Source: Plantactinospora endophytica (GTDB lineage: Bacteria > Actinomycetota > Actinomycetes > Mycobacteriales > Micromonosporaceae). Taken from it: DNA of 64,000 bases. The stretch is from positions 496,001 through 560,000 of the forward strand of contig NZ_BONW01000021.1 of the NCBI RefSeq assembly GCF_016862915.1, in the 5' to 3' direction. Positions 17,172 to 25,016 of this stretch are shown one piece after another; the stretch's first letter is position 1, and every line of letters starts with the position of its first letter. A program made the position numbers and the translations under genes. A model generated the notes under the pieces. It was given only the letters and a program-made list of their open reading frames with translations. It searched no databases and was not told where the DNA came from.

Positions 17172-17918
17172 TCAGCGGCCGAACACCGAGCCGCCGTTGA
17201 CGCCGAGTACCTGCCCGGTCACGTAGCCGGCGGCCGGGCTGGCCAGGTATCGGACCGCCGCCGCGATGTCGGCCGGCTCGCCGGCCCGGCCCACCAGGGT
17301 CGCGTCGACCCGCCGCTGGTGCCCCTCCGGCGTCATCCGGCCGTCGAAGAACTCGGTGTCGGCGACGTACCCCGGACTCACCACGTTGACCGTGATCTGC
17401 TCCGGACCGAGTTCCTGGGCCAGGTGGTACGCCCAGCCGTGCAGCGCCGCCTTGGCCGCCGAGTAGGGACCTCCGCCGCCCCGCTGCGCGGCGATCGAGC
17501 TGAGCAGCAGTACCCGGCCGCCGGGGCGGCGCAGCGCCGGCCGGAGCGCCTCGGTCAGCAGTACGGCGGTGAGCACGTTGCTGTCCAGGTTGGCCCGCCA
17601 CTGCGCGGCCACCCCGTGCAGTGTGGACGAGTCGCCGCCCAGGTAGCCGCCCGCGTTGTTCACCACCACGTCGACGGTGCGCCCGCCGACCGCCTCGACG
17701 ACCCGGCCCAGTTGCGCCGGGTCGGCCAGGTCCGCCGGCACCGCCTCGACCGAGCCCGGCCGACCGCACTCCGCGCCGATCCGGTCGGCCGCCTTCGCCA
17801 GCAGGTCGGCGCGGCGGCCGACCACGATGATGTCGTACCCGTCCTCGGCCAGCCCTGCGGCGACGGCCGCGCCGATTCCGGTCGCGCCGCCACTGACCAC
17901 CGCGAGTCGTTCCGGCAT
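17172..17918 (-). CDS. Short-chain dehydrogenase/reductase
   Basis: A 248-residue NAD(P)-dependent oxidoreductase. The nucleotide-binding GGATGIGAA is at residues 10-18, NNAGG follows strand 4, the catalytic Ser is in LLLSSIAAQ, and Tyr/Lys are in PYSAAKAAL. The C-terminus TGQVLGVNGGSVFGR matches the 3-oxoacyl-ACP-reductase-like branch. ATG 17918 has GGGGAGAA upstream. The TetR gene upstream (18030-18599) is on the same strand with a gap of about 110 bases, so the two may be cotranscribed. The substrate is not predictable. Confidence 0.9.
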   Translation of the reverse strand: MPERLAVVSGGATGIGAAVAAGLAEDGYDIIVVGRRADLLAKAADRIGAECGRPGSVEAVPADLADPAQLGRVVEAVGGRTVDVVVNNAGGYLGGDSSTLHGVAAQWRANLDSNVLTAVLLTEALRPALRRPGGRVLLLSSIAAQRGGGGPYSAAKAALHGWAYHLAQELGPEQITVNVVSPGYVADTEFFDGRMTPEGHQRRVDATLVGRAGEPADIAAAVRYLASPAAGYVTGQVLGVNGGSVFGR

Positions 17919-18029
17919 CCGTTCTCCCCGCTTCCCTCGCGCCCACGGCTCCGGCCGCCCTGTCGGTCGTCGCCGACCGGCGCCGGTCGCCGCCGGCCCG
18001 GTGTCCTCCGCCCGGGCCGGCGAGCCACG

Positions 18030-18599
18030 CTACCCGCCGGGTTCCGGCTCCGCACACGACTTGTGGATCGATCCAGCCAGCTCCGCCATCCACGGCTCGG
18101 GCGGTACCGCGCCGGGGCCGAGCACCTGCATCGAGGCCAGTACGGTGAGCAGCATCCCGCTGGCCAGGAAGTCCCGGGCCTCCTCGGCGTCGGCTCCGGT
18201 GAGTTCCCGGACCAGCCGGTAGATCCTTCCGAAACACTCGCGTACGGCGCCGCCGATCGTCGGGTCCGCGCTGGCCGCGAAGCCGTGCAGGAGCAGGGTG
18301 AGCAGGTCCCGCTCGGCGAGCAGCTCGTCGTACGCCTGGCCGAGGCTGTCCAGGTCGGGTGAGCGCTCGGCGGCGTCCCGGAACACCTGCTCGATCCGGG
18401 CTGCGGCGTGCTCGACCGCCGCGATGAAGAGCCGTTGCTTTCCACCGAACAGCCGGATGACGTACGGCTGCGACACGCCGGCCAGCCGGGCCACGTCGTC
18501 GGTGGAGGTGCCGGTGTAGCCGGAGACGGCGAACGCCTTGACGGCGGCGGCGACAAGCTGTTCGCCGCGCTCGGCGGCGGTCAGCCGGGTCCTGGTCAT
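18030..18599 (-). CDS. TetR-family repressor of the adjacent exporter
   Basis: A 189-residue TetR regulator with its HTH at about residues 15-60 (LVAAAVKAFAVSGYTGTSTDDVARLAGVSQPYVIRLFGGKQ) and a variable ligand domain. ATG 18599 is chosen over an upstream GTG because GGAAGGAG lies 11 bases upstream and the protein reads MTRTRLTAAERGEQ. It is divergent from the DHA2 exporter, and the shared intergenic region holds two near-identical palindromes. It probably represses the exporter and itself and responds to an exported compound. This is inferred from arrangement. Confidence 0.88.
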   Translation of the reverse strand: MTRTRLTAAERGEQLVAAAVKAFAVSGYTGTSTDDVARLAGVSQPYVIRLFGGKQRLFIAAVEHAAARIEQVFRDAAERSPDLDSLGQAYDELLAERDLLTLLLHGFAASADPTIGGAVRECFGRIYRLVRELTGADAEEARDFLASGMLLTVLASMQVLGPGAVPPEPWMAELAGSIHKSCAEPEPGG

Positions 18600-18700
18600 G
18601 GTCGGTACCACTCCTTCCCATCCCCCGCTGCCGGTCAGCCGTTCCCCGCTGATGCTCAACCGTCGACCTGGTGGTCAGCAGTCGACCTCGCGGTCGGCCG

Positions 18701-18729
18701 TTGACATGTTATCAGTCGATAACTACCTT
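18701..18729 (+). promoter_or_regulatory. Promoter of the DHA2 exporter
   Basis: A perfect -35 TTGACA at 18701-18706 and TACCTT at 18724-18729 with a 17-base spacer. Operator 1 fills the spacer, so TetR binding would block RNA polymerase. The expected transcript start is about 18736. Confidence 0.65.
18708..18723. promoter_or_regulatory. TetR operator 1
   Basis: The palindrome GTTATCAGTCGATAAC has 6-base arms and lies exactly between the -35 and -10 of the exporter promoter. A second copy lies 34 bases away. Confidence 0.75.
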
Positions 18730-18741
18730 GGGAGCGGTGAA

Positions 18742-18757
18742 GTTATCAGTGGATAAC
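18742..18757. promoter_or_regulatory. TetR operator 2
   Basis: GTTATCAGTGGATAAC differs from operator 1 at one central base and keeps both 6-base arms. It lies just downstream of the expected transcript start and before the AAGGAG ribosome site at 18762. Confidence 0.75.
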
Positions 18758-18774
18758 AACTAAGGAGTCGCGCA

Positions 18775-20196
18775 ATGACCAGCGCACCCGTGCTCGACGG
18801 TGCCGGGCCACCCGCGCCGGAACGCCCGGCCGGCACCGGCCGCCCACTGGCTGCCGTACTCGCGGCGGTCGGCATCCCGATGTTCATGGTCACCCTGGAC
18901 AACCTGGTGGTGACCACGGCGCTGCCGGTGATCAGGACCGAACTCGGCGCCTCCCTGACCGACCTGCAATGGTTCGTCAACGCCTACACGCTGCCGTTCG
19001 CCGCGCTGCTGCTCACCGCCGCCGCGCTCGGCGACCGGGTCGGCCGGCGCCGGCTCTTCCTCGCCGGGATCGCGCTGTTCACCCTCGCCTCCGCCGCCTG
19101 CGCCCTGGCCACCGAGCCGTGGATGCTCACCGCCGCCCGAGCGGTACAGGGCATGGCCGGCGCGGCCGTGATGCCGCTGTCGCTCACCCTGCTCGCCGCC
19201 GCCGTACCCGACCGGCTCCGCGACGCCGCGATCGGCATCTGGGGCGGGATCAGCGGACTCGGCGTCGCGGTCGGCCCGGTGGTCGGCGGCGCGGTCGTCG
19301 AGGGACTCGACTGGACCTGGATCTTCTGGCTGAACGTGCCGGTCGGACTGCTCGCCCTGGTACTGGCCGCGACCGTGCTGCGGGAGTCGCACGGGCCGGC
19401 GTCCCGGCTGGACCCGGTCGGGCTGGTCCTCTCCACCACCGGGGTACTCGCGCTGGTCTGGGGAGTCGTGCACGGGCAGGAGCACGGCTGGACCTCCGGC
19501 CGGGTGCTGGCCGCGCTGATCGGTGGCGGTGTGCTGCTCGGCGCGTTCCTCGGCTGGGAGAGCCGGACCCCGCAGCCGATGCTTCCGCTTCGACTGTTCC
19601 GGTCCCGCGCCTTCAGCGTGGTGAACGTGGTGGCGTTCACCTTCTCCGTCGGCGTCTTCGGCTCGGTCTTCCTGCTGGCACAGTTCTTCCAGGTGGCCCA
19701 GGGGCACAGCCCGCTCGACGCCGGCATCCGGACGATGCCGTGGACCATGGCGCCGATGGTGGTCGCCCCGCTGGCCGGACTGCTGGTCGGCCGGCTCGGC
19801 GTGCGTACCCTGGTCGTCGCCGGGCAGGCGATGCTGGCCGTCGCACTCGGCTGGCTCGCGCTGGTCAGCACCGCCGACGTCGACTACGCCGCGCTGGCCG
19901 TACCGCTGGCGCTGGCCGGGGTCGGCATGGGCCTGACCTTCGCACCGATGAGCACCGCCACCATGGCCAGCGTGCCCGAGGAATCCCGTGGGGTCGCCTC
20001 CGGCACCAACAACACCGTCCGGGAACTCGGGGTGGCCGTCGGGGTGGCCGTACTCGCCTCGGTCTTCGCCGCCAACGGCGACTACACCAGCCGTACGTCC
20101 TTCGTGGACGGTCTCACCCCGGCCGTCCTGGTCGGCGCGGTGGTCGTGGCCGTCGGCGCCCTCATCGCCCTCCTCCTCCCCCGGCGCCGACCCTGA
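18775..20196 (+). CDS. DHA2-family MFS drug exporter (14 TM)
   Basis: A 473-residue proton-driven efflux protein with about 14 hydrophobic helices. Family motifs include LDNLVVTTALPVI in helix 1 (motif D1-like), GDRVGRRRLFLAG (motif A) and GPVVGGAVVEGLDWTWIFWLNVP (motif C and following), typical of EmrB/QacA transporters. ATG 18775 has AAGGAG seven bases upstream. It is controlled by the divergent TetR gene through two palindromes. It ends directly before a hairpin whose near-copy lies about 1 kb downstream. The exported compound is unknown. Confidence 0.92.
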   Translation: MTSAPVLDGAGPPAPERPAGTGRPLAAVLAAVGIPMFMVTLDNLVVTTALPVIRTELGASLTDLQWFVNAYTLPFAALLLTAAALGDRVGRRRLFLAGIALFTLASAACALATEPWMLTAARAVQGMAGAAVMPLSLTLLAAAVPDRLRDAAIGIWGGISGLGVAVGPVVGGAVVEGLDWTWIFWLNVPVGLLALVLAATVLRESHGPASRLDPVGLVLSTTGVLALVWGVVHGQEHGWTSGRVLAALIGGGVLLGAFLGWESRTPQPMLPLRLFRSRAFSVVNVVAFTFSVGVFGSVFLLAQFFQVAQGHSPLDAGIRTMPWTMAPMVVAPLAGLLVGRLGVRTLVVAGQAMLAVALGWLALVSTADVDYAALAVPLALAGVGMGLTFAPMSTATMASVPEESRGVASGTNNTVRELGVAVGVAVLASVFAANGDYTSRTSFVDGLTPAVLVGAVVVAVGALIALLLPRRRP

Positions 20197-20198
20197 TG

Positions 20199-20244
20199 AT
20201 CGCGTAGCGTCCGGCTCGCCCTGGCCGGCCGGACGCTACGCGAT
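20199..20244. terminator. Hairpin A, first of a covarying pair
   Basis: A perfect 17-bp stem (20199-20215 with 20228-20244) and a 12-base loop TCGCCCTGGCCG begin three bases after the exporter stop codon. The loop and most of the stem are identical to hairpin B at 21239. One stem pair differs by a compensated change (G-C here, A-T in B), so structure is conserved. Confidence 0.85.
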
Positions 20245-20326
20245 GCCGGAAGACCCTCTGGGGGTTTTCCACAGGGGGGTGTGCGGGGGTGGCGGGGGTG
20301 GTGGTGGGTGGGCAGGGTCGGTGGGC

Positions 20327-21240
20327 ATGTTCGAGGAGTTGGTTCGTCGGCAGCACGGGGTGCTGAGCCGGCAGCAGGCGTACGCGTGCGGGCTGACGAA
20401 GGCGCAGGTCGAGCACCGGGTGCGTACCGGTCGCTGGCGGCCGATGGCCGGCCGGGTCTTCGCCACCTTCTCCGGCCCTCCACCCCGGGCGGCCGTGCTC
20501 TGGGCCGCACTCCTGCGCGCCGGCCGGGACGCGATGCTGAGCCACCAGACCGCAGCCGAGTTGCAGGGCCTGACCGACCAGCGCCATCCCGCCGTGCACC
20601 TCACTCTCCCGGTCGACCGGCGGATACGGCGGATCGCCGGCGTGGTCGTACACCTGAGCAGCACGGCGGAGGCGGCCCGGCATCCGACCCGGTCGCTCCC
20701 GCAGACCCGGGTCGAGGAGACGGTGCTGGACCTGACTCAGCAGGCCGGCAGCCTGGACGAGGCACTGGGCTGGCTGGCCCGGGCGATCGGACGCCGGCTG
20801 ACCCGGCCGCACCTGATCGCCGGGGCGATGCGGCGGCGGGCGAGGCGGCGCTCGCCGACGTCGCGGACGGCTGCCACTCGCTGCTGGAACTGCGCTACCT
20901 GCGGTACGTCGAACGGGCCCACGGCCTGCCGGCCGGCGTCCGGCAGGTTGCCCGCGCCCGTCGCGGCGGCCGATGGTACGACGACGTGCGCTATCCCGGC
21001 TACCGCGTCCGGGTGGAGTTGGACGGCCGGGCCGCGCATCCGGCCGAGCGGCGCTGGCGGGACGCACAGCGGGACAACGCGGCGGCGGTCGACGGCGAGA
21101 CCACCCTCCGGTACGGCTGGACGGACACCACCGAGAACCCCTGCCACGTCGCCCGCCAGATCGCCAACGTCCTCCGCCACAACGGCTGGCGAGCCTCCCC
21201 CCACCCCTGCGGCCCCACCTGCCGGCTCACCGACCCGTGA
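20327..21240 (+). pseudogene. Frameshifted AbiEi/DUF559-like protein gene
   Basis: Two halves of one protein lie in different frames. From ATG 20327, MFEELVRRQHGVLSRQQAYACGL ... matches the N-terminal HTH-like domain of AbiEi-type antitoxin proteins and runs sensibly to about 20841 (LIAGAMRRRA). The sensible sequence then continues one frame back (EAALADVADGCHSLLELRYL ... GYRVRVELDGRAAHPAERRWRD) as a DUF559/Vsr-like nuclease fold and ends at 21240. A small deletion in the CGG/GCG-rich stretch at 20830-20850 would explain this; a programmed -1 shift is less likely but possible. The gene is bracketed by hairpins A and B. Confidence 0.75.
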
Positions 21241-21286
21241 TCACGTAGCGTCCGGCTCGCCCTGGCCGGCCGGACGCTACGTGATC
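21239..21286. terminator. Hairpin B, shared terminator of convergent genes
   Basis: A perfect 18-bp stem (21239-21256 with 21269-21286) and the same 12-base loop as hairpin A. It overlaps the stop codon of the DUF559-like gene at its left foot and the stop codon of livM (21285-21287, minus strand) at its right foot, so it can end transcription from both sides. Confidence 0.85.
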
Positions 21287-22418
21287 AGGAAGAGCGGTCT
21301 GTGCGGAGGCGGCGGAAGGGGGTTAGGCGGGTGGAGAGGCTGGTCAGGCCGCCGGGGAAGAAGTAGACCGCCAGGATGAAGACCGTGCCGAGCACGAAGA
21401 GCGGCTGCGACAGCGGCCCACTCAGCACGCCGGGCAGCGACTCCACCGCCGACGAGGTGCCGAACGCGGTCAACCGGTGGTCGAGATACATGTAGAGCAC
21501 GCCGCCGAGTACCGGCCCCCAGCGGGTACCCGGCCCGCCCAGCACCACCATGACCAGCAGCGACAGCGTCAACTCGGACGAGGTCACGTGCGGCGAGGCG
21601 CCGCCGACCAGCAGGCAGTAGATCGCCCCACCGGCGGTGGCGAGCCCGCCGGCCAGGGTGAAGGCGAGCAGCTTGAACCGGTACGGGTCGAGCCCGAGTA
21701 CCCCGATCCGGCGCTCGTCGTCGCGCAGTCCGGCGAGTACCCGACCGGTCGGCGAGCCGGCTACCCGGTGCACCACGAAGACGACCAGGGCAAGATAGGC
21801 CAGCGCCAGCCAGTACAGGTTGACCGTGTTGCCGACTCCGACCAGCATCGCCGGCAGGCCGGAGACGTCCAGCGACAGCCCCTCCTCGCCACCGGTGAGC
21901 CCGCCGAAGTCCCGGGCCACCAGGATCGCGCCGACCTGGGCGAACGCCAGGGTCACCATGGCGAAGGCGATCCCGGCGGTACGCAGCGCGACCGCGCCGA
22001 GCAGTGCGGCCAGGGTGGTGCCGCCGACCAGGGTCAGCAGCGCCGCCTGCCACAGCGGCAGACCGGCCTTGGTGACCAGGATGTCGGTGCCGTAGACGCC
22101 GGCCGCGAAGTAGAGCGCGTGCCCGAAGGAGAGCATGCCGGTCCGGCCGAACAGCAGGTCGTAGCCGGCGGCCAGCCCACCGAAGACCAGACAGATGGCC
22201 AGCAGTTGCAGCGTCCCCGGCCCGTTCAGCGGCCCGTCGAAGACCCCCGGTACGGAGACCGTCGAGTACGGCAGCACCGCGAGGACCAGCAGTACCAGCA
22301 GGGGTGACCAGGTCCGCAGGGCCGACCGCCAGTTCCGGCGGGGTACCGGCACGGAACCGGCGGTCGGCGGTGCGGCGGGCGGGTTGTCCGCCACCGCCGT
22401 CTTCAACCCGGTCGTCAT
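21285..22418 (-). CDS. livM: Branched-chain amino acid-type ABC permease LivM
   Basis: A 377-residue inner-membrane subunit with about 9-10 helices. It has the permease signature GYDLLFGRTGMLSFGHALYFAAGVYG and the cytoplasmic loop VLAGLRDDERRIGVLGLDPYRFKLLAF that contacts the ATPase. ATG 22418 has GAGGAGG about five bases upstream. It is the last gene of the liv operon, separated from livH by 158 bases that include a tandem-repeat array. The family imports branched-chain amino acids, amides or urea; no urease gene is nearby and the substrate is undetermined. Confidence 0.9.
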   Translation of the reverse strand: MTTGLKTAVADNPPAAPPTAGSVPVPRRNWRSALRTWSPLLVLLVLAVLPYSTVSVPGVFDGPLNGPGTLQLLAICLVFGGLAAGYDLLFGRTGMLSFGHALYFAAGVYGTDILVTKAGLPLWQAALLTLVGGTTLAALLGAVALRTAGIAFAMVTLAFAQVGAILVARDFGGLTGGEEGLSLDVSGLPAMLVGVGNTVNLYWLALAYLALVVFVVHRVAGSPTGRVLAGLRDDERRIGVLGLDPYRFKLLAFTLAGGLATAGGAIYCLLVGGASPHVTSSELTLSLLVMVVLGGPGTRWGPVLGGVLYMYLDHRLTAFGTSSAVESLPGVLSGPLSQPLFVLGTVFILAVYFFPGGLTSLSTRLTPFRRLRTDRSS

Positions 22419-22493
22419 CCCGGCCTCCTCGGTCCGCCCCTGCACGTCGGAACCCGCCCGGTGGAGGCGGCCCGTCTCCTCGGTCCGCCCAGT

Positions 22494-22595
22494 CACGCCG
22501 TCGCCGCGCACGCCGTCGCCGGTCACGCCGTCGCCGCCGCTCACGCCGGCCCCACCGGTCACCTCGTCGCCGCCGGTCACGTCGTCGCCGCCCGT
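22494..22595. repeat. Six 15/18-base repeats at the livH 3' end
   Basis: Six consecutive units of the form CACGCCGTCGCCG(CCG)GT run from 22494 to 22595, the first two 15 bases and the rest 18. The livH stop codon (22577-22579, minus) lies at the junction of the last two copies, so most of the array is the livH-livM spacer. Confidence 0.85.
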
Positions 22596-23467
22596 CCGGC
22601 GATGCCCTGCGGGCGGAGCAGCAGCACGATCGCCAGCAGCGCGACCACGCAGATGTCTCCGGCACCCGAAGTTCCGTAGTAGTTGACGAACTGCTGGAGC
22701 AGGCCGACCGCGACAGCGGCGTACGCGGAGCCGACCACCGAACCCATCCCGCCGATCACCACCACGATGAAGGCGAAGATCAGCAGCGAGCCGCCCTGGC
22801 TCGGCGAAACGGAGCCGAAGTAGACCCCGCCGAGCGCGCCGGCCAGCGCGGCAGCCGCCCCGCCGATCGCGAAGACCAGGGTGAACGCCTTCCGGACGTC
22901 GATGCCGAGCGCGGTGACCATCTCCCGGTTCTCCACCCCGGCCCGGATCACCAGGCCGTACCGGGTGTAGCGGAGGAAGCCGAGCAGGGCGGCCAGCACC
23001 AGTACGGCGGCAAGGATCAGCAGGATGCCGGAGTTCGGCACCTTGGCACCGAGTACCGGGGTGACCCGCTGGGTCCAGTCCGGGCGCGGGAACGGACGTG
23101 GGTCCGCACCCCAGGTGGCCTGGAGCAGCGCCACCCCGGCCAGCGAGAGCCCGACCGTGACCAGCACCTGTTCGATGGTGCGGGAGTAGAGCGGGCGGAT
23201 CATGACCAGTTCGACCGCCATCCCCACCACCGCACCGGCGGCGACACCGAACGCGACCGCGAGCACGAAACCGAACCCTGACGGGCCGGCACCGGGCAGG
23301 TTCCCCGCCGCCCACCAGGTGGCGTACGCCCCGACGGAGAGGAACAGCCCGTGCGCGAAGTTGAGCACGTCGGCCAGCCCGAACACCAGGGAGAGCCCGG
23401 AGGCGACCAGGAAGTAGAGCGCGGCCAGTCCCAGCCCGGTCAGCGTCAGCAGCACGATGGTGCTCAT
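22577..23467 (-). CDS. livH: Branched-chain amino acid-type ABC permease LivH
   Basis: A 296-residue permease with about 8 helices. It carries the LivH signatures GLSLVFGLADVLNFAHGLFLSVGAY, RYTRYGLVIRAGVENREMVTALGIDV (ATPase-contact loop) and GGMGSVVGSAYAAV. ATG 23467 overlaps the livF stop by four bases (ATGA), so translation is coupled. It forms the membrane channel with LivM. The 3' end runs into a tandem-repeat array that includes its stop codon. Confidence 0.92.
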   Translation of the reverse strand: MSTIVLLTLTGLGLAALYFLVASGLSLVFGLADVLNFAHGLFLSVGAYATWWAAGNLPGAGPSGFGFVLAVAFGVAAGAVVGMAVELVMIRPLYSRTIEQVLVTVGLSLAGVALLQATWGADPRPFPRPDWTQRVTPVLGAKVPNSGILLILAAVLVLAALLGFLRYTRYGLVIRAGVENREMVTALGIDVRKAFTLVFAIGGAAAALAGALGGVYFGSVSPSQGGSLLIFAFIVVVIGGMGSVVGSAYAAVAVGLLQQFVNYYGTSGAGDICVVALLAIVLLLRPQGIAGRAATT

Positions 23468-24273
23468 CCGGCCGACACCTCCCGGTCGACCGGCGCCGAC
23501 TCGGCGGGCACCGGCTGCGACACACCTGCGGTAGCCGCAGGGGCGTGCGGCTCGCCGGCCACGCCGACGCCGAGCAGGGATCTGGTCAACTCCGCCTCCC
23601 GCAGCAGTTCGTCGGCGGCGCCGGACCAGGCGACCCGGCCGGCGGCCAGCACCACCGCGTCGTCGGCCAGCCGGCGTACCACCGCGAGGTTCTGTTCGAC
23701 CAGCAGCACCGGCACGGCGACCGCGACCCGCTCCAGCACCTCGGCCACCTCGGTGACCACCTTCGGCGCCAGCCCCTTGGTCGGCTCGTCGACCAGCAGC
23801 AGCCGGTTGTCGTTGAGCAGCACCCGGCCGATCGCCAGCATCTGCTGCTGACCGCCGGAGAGCGAGCCGGCCCGCTGCCGTCCGCGCCGCTTCAGCTCGG
23901 GAAACAGTTCAAAAACCCGGTCGTACGCCGGAACGCCGCCGCGCCGCTCGGCGAGCCGCAGGTTCTCCGTCACGGTGAGGCCGGCGAAGACGCACCGGTC
24001 CTCGGGTACGTAGCCGAGACCGTCCCGGACCAGCCGGTGGGTCGGCTCGCCGGCCAGCGAACGGTCGCCGAGGCGCACCGTGCCGCGTACCTCGCCGCCG
24101 CGCGGAGTCAGCCCGAGGATCGCCCGCAGTGTCGTGGTCTTGCCGACGCCGTTGCGGCCGAGCAGCACGGTCACCCCGCTCGGCGCGACGGTGAACGAGA
24201 CCCCTTGCAGGATGTGCAGCCCGGCGATCCGTACCGAAAGGTCGGCAACGGTCAGGATCGGAGTCTCACTCAT
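23464..24273 (-). CDS. livF: ABC transporter ATPase LivF
   Basis: A 269-residue ATPase with Walker A LLGRNGVGKTTTLRAILG, signature LSGGQQQMLAIGR, Walker B LLLVDEPTKGL and VEQNLAVV for the H-loop region. The segment GLGYVPEDRCVFAGLTVTENL is characteristic of LivF. About 30 Pro/Ala-rich residues extend the C-terminus. ATG 24273 overlaps the livG stop by four bases, and the stop overlaps the livH start by four bases. Confidence 0.92.
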   Translation of the reverse strand: MSETPILTVADLSVRIAGLHILQGVSFTVAPSGVTVLLGRNGVGKTTTLRAILGLTPRGGEVRGTVRLGDRSLAGEPTHRLVRDGLGYVPEDRCVFAGLTVTENLRLAERRGGVPAYDRVFELFPELKRRGRQRAGSLSGGQQQMLAIGRVLLNDNRLLLVDEPTKGLAPKVVTEVAEVLERVAVAVPVLLVEQNLAVVRRLADDAVVLAAGRVAWSGAADELLREAELTRSLLGVGVAGEPHAPAATAGVSQPVPAESAPVDREVSAG

Positions 24274-25013
24274 AGGGACTCACCTAGGTATGCCTCCTGC
24301 ACCACCGGGTTGGCCATCACGGTCGCCGGGACGTCACAGGCGAGCAGCGCACCGTGGTGCATCACGGCGATCCGGTCGGCGAGCCCGAGGATCACGTCCA
24401 TGTGGTGTTCCACCATGAGTACGGCCCGGCCACTGTCGCCGGTCAACGACCGGATCACCGCCACCAGCTCCGGTACGTCCTCGGCGCTCACCCCGGCCAT
24501 CGGCTCGTCGAGCAGCATCACCCTCGGCTCGCCGGCCAGCAGCAGCGCGATCTCCAGCTTCCGCTTCTCGCCGTGTGCGAGGGTGCCGGCCAGCGCCTCG
24601 GCCCGGTGGGTGAGGCCGACCCGGTCCAGTGCCGCGTCGGCGGCGGCGACCACCTCCCGGTCGGCCGCCGCCCGCCGCCACAGTTTCATCGAGCCACCCC
24701 GGTGCGCCTGCACGGCCAACCGGACGTTCTCCCGCACGCTCAGCGAGCCGAAGACCGAGGACGCCTGGAACGTCCGGCCCAGCCCGAGCCGGGCCCGCTT
24801 GTACGGCGGCAGCGTGCTGATGTCCGTACCGTCCAGCAGTACCTGGCCGGCAGTGGGCCGGCGCAGGCCGGAGACCAGGTTGAACAGCGAGGTCTTGCCG
24901 GCGCCGTTGGGGCCGATCACCCCGAGGAACTCCCCGGGTGCCAGCGCCAGGTCGACCCGGTCGACGATGGCGACCTCGCCGATCCGCCAGGTCAGATCGC
25001 GGGTGGCGAGCAC
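24270..25013 (-). CDS. livG: ABC transporter ATPase LivG
   Basis: A 247-residue ATPase with Walker A IGPNGAGKTSLFNLVSG, Q-loop RTFQASSVFGSLSVRENV, signature region AGTLAHGEKRKLEIALLL (degenerate LSxGE as usual in LivG), Walker B VMLLDEPMAGVS and the H-loop VEHHMDVI. GTG 25013 lies four bases after the stop of the binding-protein gene (TGAGGTGTG), so reinitiation is likely. Confidence 0.92.
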   Translation of the reverse strand: MLATRDLTWRIGEVAIVDRVDLALAPGEFLGVIGPNGAGKTSLFNLVSGLRRPTAGQVLLDGTDISTLPPYKRARLGLGRTFQASSVFGSLSVRENVRLAVQAHRGGSMKLWRRAAADREVVAAADAALDRVGLTHRAEALAGTLAHGEKRKLEIALLLAGEPRVMLLDEPMAGVSAEDVPELVAVIRSLTGDSGRAVLMVEHHMDVILGLADRIAVMHHGALLACDVPATVMANPVVQEAYLGESL

Positions 25014-25016
25014 ACC

